Shown one piece after another: positions 33,707 to 46,540 of a DNA stretch of 64,000 nucleotides. Location: the NCBI GenBank assembly GCA_030847615.1, contig JAUMIR010000004.1:273753501-273817500 (forward strand), written 5' to 3'. This DNA comes from Gambelia wislizenii. Its lineage: Eukaryota; Chordata; Lepidosauria; Squamata; Crotaphytidae. The translations under genes and the position numbers were made by a program. Positions within the stretch are counted from its first letter, which is position 1; the number at the start of each line of letters is the position of its first letter. The notes beneath the pieces are model-generated. The model saw only the letters and a list, made by a program, of their open reading frames with translations. It did no database searches and was not told the origin of the DNA.

Positions 33707-35500
33707 CAGAGAAAATTCATGAGCTAGAAGACGTAGTGCAGAGAAACTGGCTGGCAATTCTACCATCAGAATCAATTGGGTAGGTGGCATCAGGGAGTAT
33801 CTATTAAAGTGCTCCATGTCACTTGTCAAACTTTTAACTTTATATAAATTGCAATTTCTTATTCTTTCTACTGCATTCAGCATGGGCCATCTTCAAACTG
33901 ACCTCTCTGCCAAATTTCAGATCAATCCACTTAGACATAGACATTTTTAAGCATAAGCCATACACATTACTGCTTTCTCACTGATGTGGGGAGGAAAATT
34001 TCCCAGAAAATGTTCATGTGCTTAATTTTTTCCTGCAGAAAATTTTTCATTTCTAAAAAAATAAATAAATCACTACTTAATAACATTCACTACAAAATAG
34101 AATTACAGAAGAAGCTGGTGTGTGACAGGGTTCTCTTCCCTAAGGAAAGAGAATCCTTTAGAGAAAGATAATGTGCTTCAAGTAGTTTTGAATCAGATTT
34201 GCCTCAAACTGAAACTGAAGCAGAGTACAAGTGATTCTACAGGTGGTCACAGTGAAACTGGAGGTGCTCATATGACTTCAGTGAAACTGTACTGGAAGAA
34301 GACAACTGGACAGCCACAGTGCACCATGCATATCACATACTAGTTTCGATAAAATTATTTTGTCAACAGTTTTCAGTGCCTGTCCCCTAAAACTGAAACG
34401 TATAAGGAAGTACGTGTTGTAAAAATCTTAAAACAAAAATTCTTATAAAAATAATCTCCACATGAAGATTTCAATTTATTTTTTAAACCACACAAAGTGT
34501 GCTTTAATTTTTTCTAATCAGGCATCTCAGTTCAAATGTTTATAGGCTGTTCAACATGAAAGTTTTGTTTCTTAGATACAAGTCAAATAAGCATGATAAA
34601 TCATATCATGTTACATTTAGGACTTTGGAAAAAAAGATTTCCCAGAGAACCCACTAGTGCTCTCAATCCAATTTCCTTTGTAAAGGCAAAATGTGAGTAA
34701 TACAACACAGCCTTATCACAGCGACACGGCTATCATGCTACACTTACTGCTAATTAACTATGGTGCCAGTGATTGAACCTTGTCCTTCTCTAGAAAACTC
34801 TCCAAGAATAATGGTCAAATCCTGCCACATAATGCATGCTTCTTTAACTTTATTTAATGGCATTTCTTCTGTATCTTTTATAATATATTTAGAAGAGATC
34901 AAAATTCCACCTGATGAAACAAAAGCTTTATAACATTACGGGATCGGTGTTGAGAGGTGGGGGTGGGGGTGTGTCCCTTAATAAACACAATGGCAACAAC
35001 TGTTGGAACAAAAAGGTACATTACTTTGTTGATTATGGCTGCAGAGGCTTGGCCCCAGCATGAGTCCAGATCCAGACATCAGTCCAACCTACTGTCAGCT
35101 AATGAAAAACTATCCACCCCACCTGTTGGGCACACCTGGGATGAGAGACATGGCATGCCGCATGGACAGAAGGCACTATATGGATCCCCTCTCACCTGGG
35201 AGCAGAGCGAAGACACCTGCCCTCAAGCTGGGCACAGCTCTACCTACCCTTACCCCTAAGGTCCCTTAAGGGGACTGCAACCCCTTATGAAGGGAACTTC
35301 TTCCCTCTGATTTAATCCGAGCACCAGGCTTAAAGAAATTCAGGAAGCTCTGAAGGAAGCCTTGCTGCAACCAGCAAAGCTTTCTCCTCAGCAAGTCAGG
35401 GAAACCCATTCCATTCCATTATGACTTTTGTCATAGATAAATATTCAGTTTTCCCCCCTTCTGTTTAGAATCTGTACCACATATTCTAGCTATTTTTTAA
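33707..35500. other. intronic stretch with a GC-richer patch
   Basis: No gene. The patch 34930-35430 is richer in G and C than its surroundings (ccccacctgttgggcacacc, ggtcccttaaggggactgc) and may be an old repeat, but no termini or family motif were seen. From 35503 a LINE-like 3' end (gtttataccccactcttc) in minus orientation is possible. Confidence 0.4.
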
Positions 35501-35574
35501 AATTTTATTTGCATGTTTATACCCCACTCTTCATCCACAAAGGCTCTCAAACCAGCTTACAAATTAGGTTTTCT

Positions 35575-35940
35575 GTGTTTTTTCCCCAGGCTGTGAGGCC
35601 ATGTTCTGGAAGAGTTTATTCCTGATGTTTCGCCTGCATCTATGGCTGGCATCTTCAGAGAATGGTTGGGTAGGGGTGTGTGGGGTTTATATACTGTGAG
35701 TCCCTGTTGGAGAGGCTATGTAAATTTGTATATTTGAATGGCTAGTTCCTGGGGGGAGATATGAAAGGAGGATTAGTGTCTGTTTGGCTAATGGTCCATT
35801 GTCTGCTGGAAATCCCCCTGTCCCTGGGTGAAGTTCATTTGCATGTATTGAGTTTTGTTTTTGGTGTTTTTCAGGACTGGTAGCCAAACTTTGTTTACTT
35901 TCAACATTTCTTCTTTCCTGTTGAAGTTGTCCAGGTTTTT
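35575..35940 (-). mobile_element. Penelope-like element 3' end, 5'-truncated
   Basis: On the minus strand it starts in the last coding part (caacttcaacaggaaagaag, then the encoded NFNRKEE and FTQGQGDFQQ). It runs through the 3' UTR (aaacagacactaatcctcc, gactcacagtatataaaccc) into the terminal repeat with a hammerhead-like core, ending cacagcctggggaaaaa. It abuts the SINE at 35941-36158. Confidence 0.85.
35622..35658 (-). ncRNA. hammerhead-ribozyme-like core in PLE repeat
   Basis: Minus strand: CTGAAGA, then a GCC ... GGC stem around a short loop, then GAAA, then CATC. The order and spacing fit the hammerhead core CUGANGA / stem II / GAAA / UH, with almost no stem III, as reported for the minimal hammerheads of Penelope-like elements. 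Activity is unknown, and an extra U follows the CUGAAGA box. Confidence 0.55.
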
Positions 35941-36158
35941 AGCAATATCACTTACATATCTATACCGCTATATAGTGCACTAGGCACTCTCTCAGTAGTT
36001 TACAATGTGTGTTAGCTAATTGCCTCCACAAGCTGGATACTCATTTTACCAAACCACAAAAGGATGGAAGGCTGAGTGAACCTTGGAGCCCTTGGGATCA
36101 AACTCACAATGTTGTGGCTGCGGTACTGGAATTTAATCACTGTGCCACCAGGGCTCCC
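35941..36158 (-). mobile_element. tRNA-derived SINE, family B
   Basis: Read on the minus strand: gggagccctggtggcacagt (A-box region), gagtttgatcccaagggctc (B-box region), the body gtaaaatgagtatccagctt and gaggcaattagctaac, then an end with tatagcggtatagatatg. The same layout occurs at 39843-40069. Confidence 0.8.
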
Positions 36159-36821
36159 TATGAAAGTGGCTTGCTCCAAAAGGTTTTAAATTCTTCCCTT
36201 CCACTCTTCCACTAGGCATGCCATTCCTATTTTTTATATTTTAGCATTTGTGAAGCATAAAACATAAGTATTAATACACTTTTTGAAACAATAATGTTCA
36301 TATTTCATTCATGAGCAAAAGATCAATGGCTCTTGCTTACAAATATGGTTTGAAAGATCAGGATGTCAAAAGTCTGAGTTACACAGCACAGAAACTGATT
36401 TAATCAATGACACACCATTAAAAACAATGTAGCAACCAAACTGCAGCATAAAAAATGTGCTAATATTAGTATTGCTTCTATACAACAATGTATATTATGC
36501 ACCACATTTAACCTGTCAGATGCTTCATTAGCATCTTTGACACTGAAATGGCAACAAAAACGGTTTTTTTCCTAAGTTCGCAGCATTCTTCTACTGCAAT
36601 ACTACATTCATTTTGGTACAAATTATACTTACTACATAGGAACATAGTTCCAAATAAATATATATAGAATTGTACCATAAAAATATAACTATATAGTGCA
36701 GCATTTTTAAATATTACCATTTCAGAAGTGCAACTATTCACTAACCCATATTCTTTATCCGAGGTACAAATGGAGAACCACATCATCACATGATGAAATG
36801 TTCTTTCATGTCATATTTTAT
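36159..36821. other. intronic stretch, nothing recognised
   Basis: AT-rich unique-looking sequence with no gene. Confidence 0.5.
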
Positions 36822-37088
36822 AATAATAATAATAAAAATAAAAATAATAAATTATTTTTATCCCACCCCTCTGTTAAAACAATCGGGGAGGCTTACAAAA
36901 ATTAAAATACCAATACAATTTAAAATCTCCAAACACCCCCCACCCTCCCCCATAAAAAGATATTAAACCAAATACATTAAAACAAATGATATAAAATCAC
37001 ATTAAAATAATAAATAATAAATAGCCAGCAGTCTAAAAAGAGCCAGGAGTCCCTGAGGCCGAGAACTAATCAGGAAAGGCCTGCCGAA
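36822..37088 (-). mobile_element. L2-type LINE 3' end
   Basis: (aat)n-rich tail at 36822-36851, then ttatcccacccctctgttaa and tcggggaggcttac (the 3' UTR of the 4383-7350 family), ending near aatcaggaaaggcctgccg, the last codons of the ORF. Truncated at about 37088. Confidence 0.85.
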
Positions 37089-38059
37089 TTACATTTTATG
37101 TAATTTGTGTCATTTTTCTTTGGCACTGTAGAGCTTTTATAAAACCATCCTTCTGTTCATACTCAGCAACCAACCAGAAATTATATGAGAATGGGATCTG
37201 GTTGTACCTCTCATACTATCCCTTTATGCAAGTCTTCTAAAACACTATGACATTTATTCATTTCTAGGGTAATATGGTGTTTCTAAAGTTTTCTCATTTA
37301 GGCTCCAATACTTTCTAGCCTCTTGCTTCATTGCTGAAACAACCTGTTGTACTTCACAACTGGACACAGCCCAGGCAATGAATTTTGTGTCCACGCTAAA
37401 ATCATTACACACCCACAGATGCTTATAGTAAGCACTCATCAACACATTTGTAAGTGCCCATATGTTCGTACATTCCCTCAAAGAACCAGTGACTTAGAGA
37501 CACAATAGCATGGCATAATATTTACATGCATAAATGTGGAAGCCCACAGATTCTATCTTACCTTGGCCGCTGACTTGCTAAGAGTTAGCTTAGCTTAACT
37601 TCTATTTCCATCTATAAATATGGTGACAAAGACAATTGCCTAACTTCAGATTGTGGCAAGGATAAACCTAAAGTTTTTTGTGCACTTTTTAAATGCAGAG
37701 TCATTAATATGACATTTATATATAATTATGCTTAGTTTCAGAACACGAGACTTGGGGGCTTGAACCAAGGGCTGTTTTCATGGGAAAAAACAAAGGAGAT
37801 CAGAAGACTGGGTCAAAGGCTAGTTTCAGAGAGAAAAAAAGTAAAATGAAAATACTAAGAATTATTGTATACATAAGAAACAGAATTAATAAGGTTTTTA
37901 GTAAGAATTAATACTCAAAGGTGGTTTTGCCAGTTTCTTCCTCTGAGTACACCATACAATTTGCTCCATTCTCAAAATATATCAAAACCCAACAAATTTG
38001 TTTTATAATTCAACCTATCCTCAGACAATAGATATTCTTGCAAGGGGCTTTTGCTAAAA
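37089..38059. other. intronic stretch, nothing recognised
   Basis: No gene or element identified. Confidence 0.5.
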
Positions 38060-38165
38060 TCCAAAACAACTATTATTTTATTTATTTATTTTATTTATGT
38101 CCTGCCTTTCCCAAATCAGATCTAAGGTGGCTCACAACATGAATTAAAACAAGGTAAATGAACTG
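38060..38165 (-). repeat. LINE 3' end, family not resolved
   Basis: ttatttattttatttatgtc, ctgcctttcccaaatcagat and ctaaggtggctcacaacatg look like the inverted 3' terminus of an L2/CR1-type LINE (reading ...gccaccttag... then a (taaa)n tail on the minus strand). Confidence 0.5.
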
Positions 38166-38499
38166 AAACCTAGTAACAGAGAATTAAAAACTAATTAAAC
38201 AAATTGCTATATTAAAACATAATTACTTTAAAACAACATAAATTTATTTTAAAACTACTCTTTAAGGACTCTTAAAATATGTTATGGTGTCCTTTAGAGA
38301 AGATTTATCTGTGAAAAATTTGCAGGTACTTCAAAGAAAAAGTTGCTCGCATTTGCTCAGGACCTAATACCACACTTGTTACAGAGCCTAGGGAGGTATC
38401 CAGGGCACCGTCTGGTCTGTGTTCACAGACTCAGTTTCAGTAACTGAGGACTGATGATGTGAACAAACAGCTTGAAGCATTTCGGCCCACCACATGTAA

Positions 38500-39540
38500 A
38501 CTCAACCCTTGCCCAGCTTGGCTGATAGAATCTTACAGGTATGGACTGACCAGGTGGGTCCAGGGGATGGTAAATGTCTCATTATGTCAGGGGAGATTTC
38601 TGCTGCTTTGAAGGAGGCAGTGGTGCACTCTCTCCCAAAGAGGACCCCCTCCCTTGGACCCAAACTACCACCCTATTGCAAGTATCTCCGTTTCGGGCAA
38701 GGTGCTTGAGAGTGTGGTAGTTGAGCAACTTCAGGTGTTCTTGGAGGAAACAGATTATCTGGACCCATTTCAGTCTGGTTTCAGACCAGGGTGCAACACT
38801 GAAACAGCTTTAGTTGCTCTAAGTGATTACCTACTCTGGAGAGAAGATGGAGGAGTGTTACCCTGTTGATCTTCCTGGATCTCTCAGCAGTTTTTTCTAC
38901 CATTGATCATGATATCTTATTGGACTGGCTCTGTAGGATGGGAGTAGGAGGCACTGTTCTGCAGTGCTTCCATTTCTATCTAGAGGGCTGGTTCCAGAGA
39001 GTAGCATTGGAGGATTCTTGTTCAGCCCCATGGTTATCTATGTCTTCAGAGTCAGCTGGGACTGTCCAGTGCCTGGATGCTGTAATGTGCTGGACGAGGG
39101 CCAATAAACTGTAACTGAATCCCAATAAGATGGAGGCTCTGTGGTTCTTGGGTCCGGGAATTGGGTAAACATTGGGTTGTACTCCCCCTGAAGGAGCAGG
39201 TACGTACCTTGGGAGTGCTTCTAGATCCATCCTTGTCACTGGAGGGCTAAATGCATTCTGTCGCATGGAGTACTTGGCACCAGCTTCAACTGGTGCAATT
39301 TACTGAAGAGAGAGAACCTAGCCACAGTGGTGCATTTACTAGCAACTTCCTGGTTAGATTACTATAATAATTTCTACATAGGACTGCCCTTGGAAGAAGA
39401 CTCGGAAGCTGAAGCTAGCACAAAATGCTACTGTAAATTGTGTAACTTGCTTTAATGCTTTTTGTAAGTTACCCTGAGATCTTTGATACAGCATGGGGTA
39501 TAAATATTCTAATAAATAAATAAATAAATAAATAAATAAG
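38500..39540 (+). mobile_element. L2-type LINE, internally deleted
   Basis: The plus-strand frames give ISVSGKVLESVVVEQLQVFL, then ETDYLDPFQSGFRPGCNTET, FLDLSAVFSTIDHDILLDWL and VMCWTRANKL. The block with GVPQGS and YADD is absent between about 39030 and 39060, so the catalytic RT centre is deleted. Frames break at about 38868 and 39115. The 3' end has ggggtataaatattctaata then (AAAT)n at 39505-39539. Confidence 0.85.
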
Positions 39541-39802
39541 CAAATTTGCAGAAATTCCTGAAAATGAGGGTTTGTCATTCGATCTTTAGATCTGTCCAGA
39601 GCCTACAATAAAATGTTAAATCAAAAGTATTAAGTCTTGAGCACAACTGGTACCTAAATCCAACTGTTAGTTAATCCAACTAGAATACACAACTGAATTA
39701 ATTGAATTTATGTAATTGTTGATTTGCTAAATTTCTCCCTGACTCAATGGGTCTATTCTACTTGGGACTAACAAATGAATTTAGGCTTGAGTCTTTAATC
39801 TG

Positions 39803-40158
39803 GATGGGCAATCCATGTACTCTTCCACTGCAGCTCCCACTAGGGAGCCCTTGTGGTGCAGTGGTTAAATGCCAGTACTGCAAGCCACAAGGCTGAGTTC
39901 AATCCCAGAGGGCTCCAACATTGACTCAGCCTTCCATCCTTCCATAGGTCGGTAAAATGAGTACCCAGCTTGTTGGGGGCAATTAGCTAAAAAAACAATG
40001 TAAACTGCTTAGGGAGTGCTTTGGCACTGATAAGCGGTATATAAATATCAATGCTATTGCTGTTGCTATCAGCCACAACTAGCAGAGCCAATGGTGTGGT
40101 ATGATGGGAGCTACAATCCAACAACATGTAGAAGACCACACATTTCCCATCCCTGTTT
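39803..40158. mobile_element. hAT-like MITE interrupted by a SINE
   Basis: The outer ends gatgggcaatccatgtactc and acacatttcccatccctg are inverted relatives. The right half has gatgggagctacaatccaac followed by aacatgtagaag, the usual palindromic hAT-MITE arm. SINE 39843-40069 splits it. Confidence 0.6.
39843..40069 (+). mobile_element. tRNA-derived SINE, family B
   Basis: Starts gggagcccttgtggtgcagt (A box), gttcaatcccagagggctc (B box), then gtaaaatgagtacccagctt and tgggggcaattagctaa. It ends with aagcggtatataaatatc and a short (gctatt)-like tail. Flanks cagctcccacta (39831-39842) and cagccacaacta (40070-40081) agree at 9 of 12 positions, a plausible aged target duplication. Confidence 0.85.
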
Positions 40159-40159
40159 T

Positions 40160-41777
40160 AACTGGATACAAGACTATCTGTACTTACATTATAAAAAAAC
40201 TATTATGAGTACCTCCGGTACGTCTTCAGACATTTTTATAAACTGCAAGAAATATGCAAGCTATTAAAAGATATAATTCTGAAAAACAGACTGCCGTGTG
40301 AGATGCCAATTTAAGGCAACAACATAAACAATAGTAACTTGTGTGCTCAAGTGAAGCATCTTTTTAATTTTGAGTAATGAAGATGTCAAACCAAACGCTA
40401 CTGTAGTTTAACTTAATTAGGTGTCCTATTTTTCTAGGCAGCCTTTCATTTCCCATTGAAAACTCAGCTTGTATGGAAGGCAGCAAGAGCAATTTTGTCT
40501 GTAATGAATACCTCTGGGATTGCACAAAGTATTCATTTGAATGTTATGGTGAAGACAGGCTTGAGTAACTAGTTTGGGCTTGTTGAGATGCCAGACATCA
40601 TGGGACTAACTAGATTAATCTATAGCATGCTATCATTATTGTTTCTCTGGGTCAGAGGTCAATAGGTCAAACTGCTTTTATAGCAGGAACCTCTGCAATG
40701 AGGAACAGGTTCATAGTTGTTTGCCTAATAAGTAGTCCAAAAATATGTAATGCCTACAGATAGACAGTCATCTTATTGATGGGAGTTCATTCAGTATTTC
40801 CCATGGTAATCCCCCACCTCCACCCCGCCTACAACTTTTGCCGTGGAAAATTTCCTAGAATGGAATCTACATTTTATGATATCTGTAAGCTATTTGTACA
40901 AGTGATTTTGTACAGCCCAGGTTGAGTACGAAAGGACATACAACATATATTTGGAAGGATATTTTACACTGGATAGCCATTAACCATCCAAGGGTATGAT
41001 GTACCACTTACAGCAAATAAAGAATAGGCATTAGGAGCAGGGAAGAAATAACCTCAGCACTGTAACTGAGAATTTATCGTTGGATGATTGATTTTCTGTT
41101 TGCCTTCCTTGTGAAAAAATAATAGCTTTTGTTATTTGTTATTTTTGTATTATCGATTAATACAGAAACCACCTCTTGTTACAGTTGATAAGGGTTGTTA
41201 TAACACATCATAGATAACATTCAGTGTTTTAAATTAATATATCTTTATAATGAGGTATAGCCTTCAACAACAACAATGAATAATCGTGCTCTAAGGCTTT
41301 CATTGAACTATAAAGTGAAGGAGACACACTATAAAAGAAGCCTGTTTAATAAATAGATTACTAGAACAGAAGGCTACTGGAACAGGTACATGTGATGTGG
41401 CTTTTGCTGTAGCAGCACTCTAATTATGGAACTCAGTCCCATCCTTTTTGGGTTTCCAGCAGGCAGTAAAGACTGTGTTTTTTTGTGGGGCCTTCAAACC
41501 TCAAAACCTATTCTTAAGAAGTGGTTTTAGTCTGTTTTTAAATGTTTTATTTGTGTATTTAATATTTTAAACCAATGTTTCTTAGGCTATCTGATGTGGG
41601 AATCAAGCAATTTCCTTTCCCAAAGGGCCAGGGACCAGTACAATATTTGTACCCACTGGCTATAACTGCTCCTTTCTTTCTTGGATGCAACTAGCCCAGG
41701 TTGAGTAAACCTGCTTAAACTATCTTATCAAGGACACTGGCAGGCTAAAAGGCAATATATACACACAAATGCTATAA
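40160..41777. other. repeat-poor intronic stretch
   Basis: No gene. The segment 40430-40620 is complex and non-repetitive, a candidate conserved element. Confidence 0.4.
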
Positions 41778-41812
41778 ATACATACATACATACAGTACAT
41801 ACGTACATACCA
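41778..41812. repeat. (TACA)n microsatellite
   Basis: Interrupted catacatacatacagtacat acgtacatac run. Confidence 0.85.
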
Positions 41813-41949
41813 GAAGCAGTAGGAATAGAAAAGCATTTACCTCATCTTACCAACAGTTTATGTTACCACTGAGAAAGGTGCTTCACTCTTTTAGAGGTTG
41901 ATACTGGTGATAATTCCTCAACTCTAATACAGCATTATTCTACTCTAAT

Positions 41950-42160
41950 TAGTTTTGTTGTTATGGGCCTTTCATGGGAAAATCATGGGATTTTCTTGGC
42001 AAAATTTATTCAGGGGAGGTTTGCCACCGGCTGCTTCCAAGGCTGAGAATAGGACTTGCCCCAGATCATCCAGTGGGTTTCCATAGCTGAGTGGGGATTT
42101 GAATCCTAATCACTCAGAATCCAGTCCAACACTCAAACCACTAACTCTTTTAGCAATCAG
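41950..42160 (-). mobile_element. Sauria SINE, degraded
   Basis: Minus-strand body: ccactggatgatctggggca and the tggcaaacctcccctgaata, gccaagaaaatcccatgat segments. The head has a decayed B box (aggattcaaatcc). Same family as 15526-15730. Confidence 0.75.
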
Positions 42161-44087
42161 ATCCCACTATTTACATAGAGCAAAATCTAGATATCTAGGG
42201 ACTTTTGAAAATGGACAAGTAGGGCTCTATTATTGGTGTGTTCTCCTGGGCAGATTAAGTTATCCTGCATACGTTATTAACATCCGACCAAGTAAGGTCC
42301 TGTTTCGTTTCCAAAAGATACTAGAATTTGAACAGTCTTCCACATTACAGGAAATGACTTGCTCTGGAATATGCCCTACCACCATACTAGATAGAAGATG
42401 TTATCAAGAGATACATATAGATGACAATGAAAGATTGCCATAGAAGATATGGAAGAGAAAAGTCTGTGGTGTTTGCTAAGGTCTATGCCATTTAAAAATA
42501 TCATCACCCTAAATTTCAATTATTAATGAAAAAGTTATATTTTGCTATGAAGTAATGAATTATGTGGATGGAGAAAATATTTTAAAATGTGTCTGGGATT
42601 CACAGGTTTATACTACATATTTGTCACCAAGACCACAATATTTACATATATAAAATATACACAAGCCTAACAGCATTGAACAGTCTTTTGGGACAAGCTA
42701 AAAGAATATCATTAATTTTTATGGTACAGTTATCTTCTGGCTCATTTCCAGGAATGGCGTTCTGCGGAAATAATTTCAAGTCTAGAATTATGCTGTTTGC
42801 TTGCAGCAACATCACAGGAACAGTAGTGAGCCATATGTTGCTACTTAGCAACTTAGTACACAAGTCCCAAAGCAAGTACCGATTTGAAAATTGAACAGAA
42901 ATGATAATTGTCAAGTGATGCTGTGAGGCAAGTTGTTTTGGATTACTAAGCTATGCAGATGTTTGATGTTCTACTTTTCATGACTGACAGATGAGTTTTT
43001 ATTTATGTTAGCCTAAAGGTGATAAATTGATTTTAAAAGCCTTAAAATAAGAGACAACGATGCCTCTCTGAATACAGACACATTCTTACAAACATAAGGA
43101 ATTTGAAGTTTGGCTTTTGTAGCACATTCATCTTATTTTCCATGCTGAAAGTTAAACTCACAAGAAGCAGCATGTCCATTTTTAATCTGCAGGCCTTTTT
43201 CTTTCTTGTCATATTAGACTCTAGATAATAGTAGAGCCAGACTACTAAAATATAATTATTTTAAATAATGAACTTAACATTTAACAAAATATCTATTAAA
43301 ATATATGGGAGTTCCATAATTAAAAGGCAATTTTAGTGTTTCTTTTAGAGAGAATGCTCTTTCCAGTGTTGTGCTTATGCCCGAAGTTGTGTTAAATGTG
43401 GAACCTTCTTTTTCACTTACTTTTTAAAAATCTGAGGGAAGTGATTTAAATATACAGCACTGTGTATAGCATATCATCAGAAGGAAAATGGCTCTGTTGG
43501 AAAATGTAGAGATAGATTCTTTGTTCAAAACTATTTAAGACAGACATAATGATTCTCTGAAAGGTAGCAGCTGCTTTGTAACAGCAGTCATTCAAAGAGT
43601 TTGTAGTTCTATAGTTCCAAACAAATTCAATTAGCCCTTGTGCTTCAAAGCCCTTAAGGCATGAACAAGATGATGCCTGGTTGCTTTAATCTAACAGTAC
43701 TGCTAAACCTGTCAAGACAGTTTTTGGATGCAAAGGTTAAAAAAGAATATTCCTCTTGCTCTTCCTCCCCTGCAAATTTTAATCAAACACTGATACTCAA
43801 AACTACCTACAGAACTTAGCCAAGCTAGTTCAATTATACAAGCTCATTCTTCCAAAAGGCATTCTTAAAATAAAATCAGCAGCAGGCTAGGAAATAATTT
43901 GCAAGGAACACTCTTTCCAAAGAGGGCTTTTCTTAAAAAAATGAATTATATGGGCCAGTAATGTTAAGATCAATTAAGTATTTTTTAAAGAGAATTTATA
44001 AATTAAAACTTTAATTGATAGATGTAGCAGTTTTAAAATATTGTGGCTTTGATCCCCACCATCATCGCCACCCGAGCTCCAGCCCCA
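42161..44087. other. repeat-poor intronic stretch
   Basis: No gene or clear element. 43560-43760 (including aagcccttaaggcatgaaca) is complex unique sequence and may be conserved. Confidence 0.4.
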
Positions 44088-44312
44088 AGGTAAGTATCTA
44101 TACTACACTGTTACAGATGTTTGATATGACTTTACACATCATGGCTCCAGCTGACTTGAATTTTAGGATTTGTAACTACATGAGGCATTGACAATTCTCT
44201 CCTGGAAGGCTCTATCTCCTGGACCATGCAGCATAGAATTCTAAGGACTCCACTGAACTACAAATCCCCAGATTCTGTTTGATGGAATCTTGACAGGTAA
44301 GGAGGAATCAGA
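44088..44312. repeat. palindromic hAT-like MITE, degraded
   Basis: The opposing halves attttaggatttgtaactac and gaactacaaatccccagatt, with gcagcatagaattctaagga, match the 45688-45917 type in diverged form. Confidence 0.45.
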
Positions 44313-45687
44313 CTGCTATGTTCCTGCAAATTTGCTCTGGGATGTTGTGGAACCCTCCAGAGCAGTATGGGAGGTGTCACAGAGGCACTAAAGGGGGGAG
44401 AAGGAATTTGCAAAAATTGCTGCTGAGCAATCTTCCTCTAACAGGAAGCTTCTACTGGATTTTTGCTCACTTGACCAATGGAAGGTTTTCCATTTGTAGA
44501 AGGGCCATTCAGGATCCAACCCTATGATTTAACTAATTCTCCCAAAAGGTACTCTTAAAATAAATTTAGCAACAGTCTGGAAAGTAACATATTTGGTGGA
44601 ACACTCTCTTTTTCAAGATAGCTTTCTAAATATTGACTAATATGACCCAGCCATGTTAAGGTTGATTAAGTAATTACTGAAACAGAATCAAGTTACAAGT
44701 TAAAACAGAAACCAATATACATGACAGCTATAAAATACTATGTCTCCATGATTATTATATCTTAATATAATGCCATTTTTCAAAGGAAATAATTCTTGAA
44801 TAATATACTTGTGGGATAATTAAATTAAAACAGAATTAATAATTATTTCAGTTTTGAACGAGACTGAGGGCAATACTTTCTCATTCAAGATGGATGTTAA
44901 GTGTACTATTTAGGAGCTCCAAGAGGGGATTTGATATTTATTATTCGTTGTTGGTAATTATTAATTAACATTGATACCCTGCCATTTCAAAGTGTAACCA
45001 AGATGGCTTACAAGTAAACAAATTAAATAAACACCAGTAAACTGACTATCAAATGATCTACATCAAAAGTTATAGCAACATAAAAGCAGTATCAGTACAA
45101 TATTATCATGGCTTTAACCTGGTTACAGAAACATATTTAATGGATGCCCTCATACTACTGACACTCTTGGACACCCAGATTGCCTCCTTCAAGCTTTCAT
45201 GGTGGCCAAAATATAACATTGGAAAGATCATCCTACACATTCTCTGCACCATTAGCTAAGGACCTGGTATATCTTTGTTTTAAAAGTATGGTGTACAGCA
45301 GGCAATAGTGTATCAATACTTAAATATGTGATCAGCCTGTACAGCAGGAGGAGGGCATTTTTGGCTGTCCAGAATTTTGGGTTAGAGTTGTCAGACTCCC
45401 TTATGACCAGCTATGCTCAGTAAAGATGGACGGGTGTTGTAAGCCAAAACATATAGAGGGCCAAATGCTTCCACTAGCACTGTGATAGATTTAGGCCATA
45501 ATGCCTGTCTGTTAGACCATAGCACCTTTTTCAGTGTGAGTGCATTCGGAATATTGTACATAGCCCTGGTTAACCTATCTCAAAAAGTTCAACACAGAAG
45601 AAGAAACTATGATGGAAAAGGCAACCAAAGAGGTTGTGTACTTTCCTTACAAGAAACAAGATTTTAAGCTTTTACAGAGATGACTAA
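44313..45687. other. intronic stretch with weak LINE-like tail
   Basis: No gene. 44935-45040 (gataccctgccatttcaaag, ccaagatggcttacaagta) resembles the inverted 3' end of an L2-type LINE. 45370-45460 recalls a hAT-MITE arm. Confidence 0.35.
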
Positions 45688-45917
45688 GGCTGCATCTGCA
45701 CTGCAGAAATAATCCAGTTTGACACAGCTTTAACTGCCATGGATCAATACTATGGAATTCTGGGATCTGTAGTTTTGTGAGATATTTAGCCTCTGTCAGA
45801 GAGGTCTGGTGCCATAACAAACTATGAATCCCAGGATTCCAAAGCATCACAGAAGTGATGCCATGGCAATTAAAGATCTTTCAAACTGGATTATTTCAGC
45901 AGTGCAGGTGCAACCTA
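45688..45917. mobile_element. palindromic hAT-like MITE
   Basis: The TIRs ggctgcatctgcactgcaga plus aataatccagtttga pair with tcaaactggattatttcagc plus agtgcaggtgcaacc. The inner halves also pair (atggaattctgggatctgta / aactatgaatcccaggattc). About 230 bp; no target duplication confirmed. Confidence 0.8.
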
Positions 45918-45999
45918 AGTGGGAACACAACAGAGGTTTATAAAAATCCTCACTTTCCCAGTAAAATTAGGACTTATATCATTGGATCATACAATGAAA

Positions 46000-46335
46000 C
46001 CAAATGGCAACAGATTCAGGTTAGATCAGGAGACAACAATATGGTTATAGCCACTGCTTTAAATGACTTTAAAAGAGTATTAGAAAAACCTATTGAGGGA
46101 AATTCTCTTGGAAAACCCTCTGAGAGCCACTGTACAATACTACTTCCAAGTCCCACCCCAAAGAGATGGCTGAGAAGGTTAGCTTGGTTGATGGTATAGA
46201 AAGCTGCCAAGAGATCCAACAGAACCAATGGGAACTAACTCCACCGATTGGGGTAGTTCAACCACTGTGGCAACAAAAGCTATCTCTAGCCCAGAGCTAG
46301 GCCTAAAGTCATGTTGAAATGGATCTAGATAATCT
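46000..46335 (-). mobile_element. old L2-type LINE, RT part
   Basis: The minus-strand frame MVLLDLLAAFYTINQANLLS is a decayed LDLSAAFDTI(N/D)H block. Joined in sense with the endonuclease remnant at 47500-48180 as one old L2 copy, separated by CR1 and a MITE. Confidence 0.7.
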
Positions 46336-46540
46336 GGTATTTTGCCCAAGAGTCAAATACTGGAGACTGGACATTAATTGTGTACAATAGTATGTTGTAT
46401 TCAAGGAGGTCTTTTGCAGCTAAAATCTTACTAGGCATGCCAGAACCCAGCCTTGCCGTAAAGAGCCAAATTCTTTTGCAAATTCTTTGCAGTGGGCTAT
46501 TGAATGGCCTGCCATTCCCTTTCTGTGTCTCAGAGCAGTG

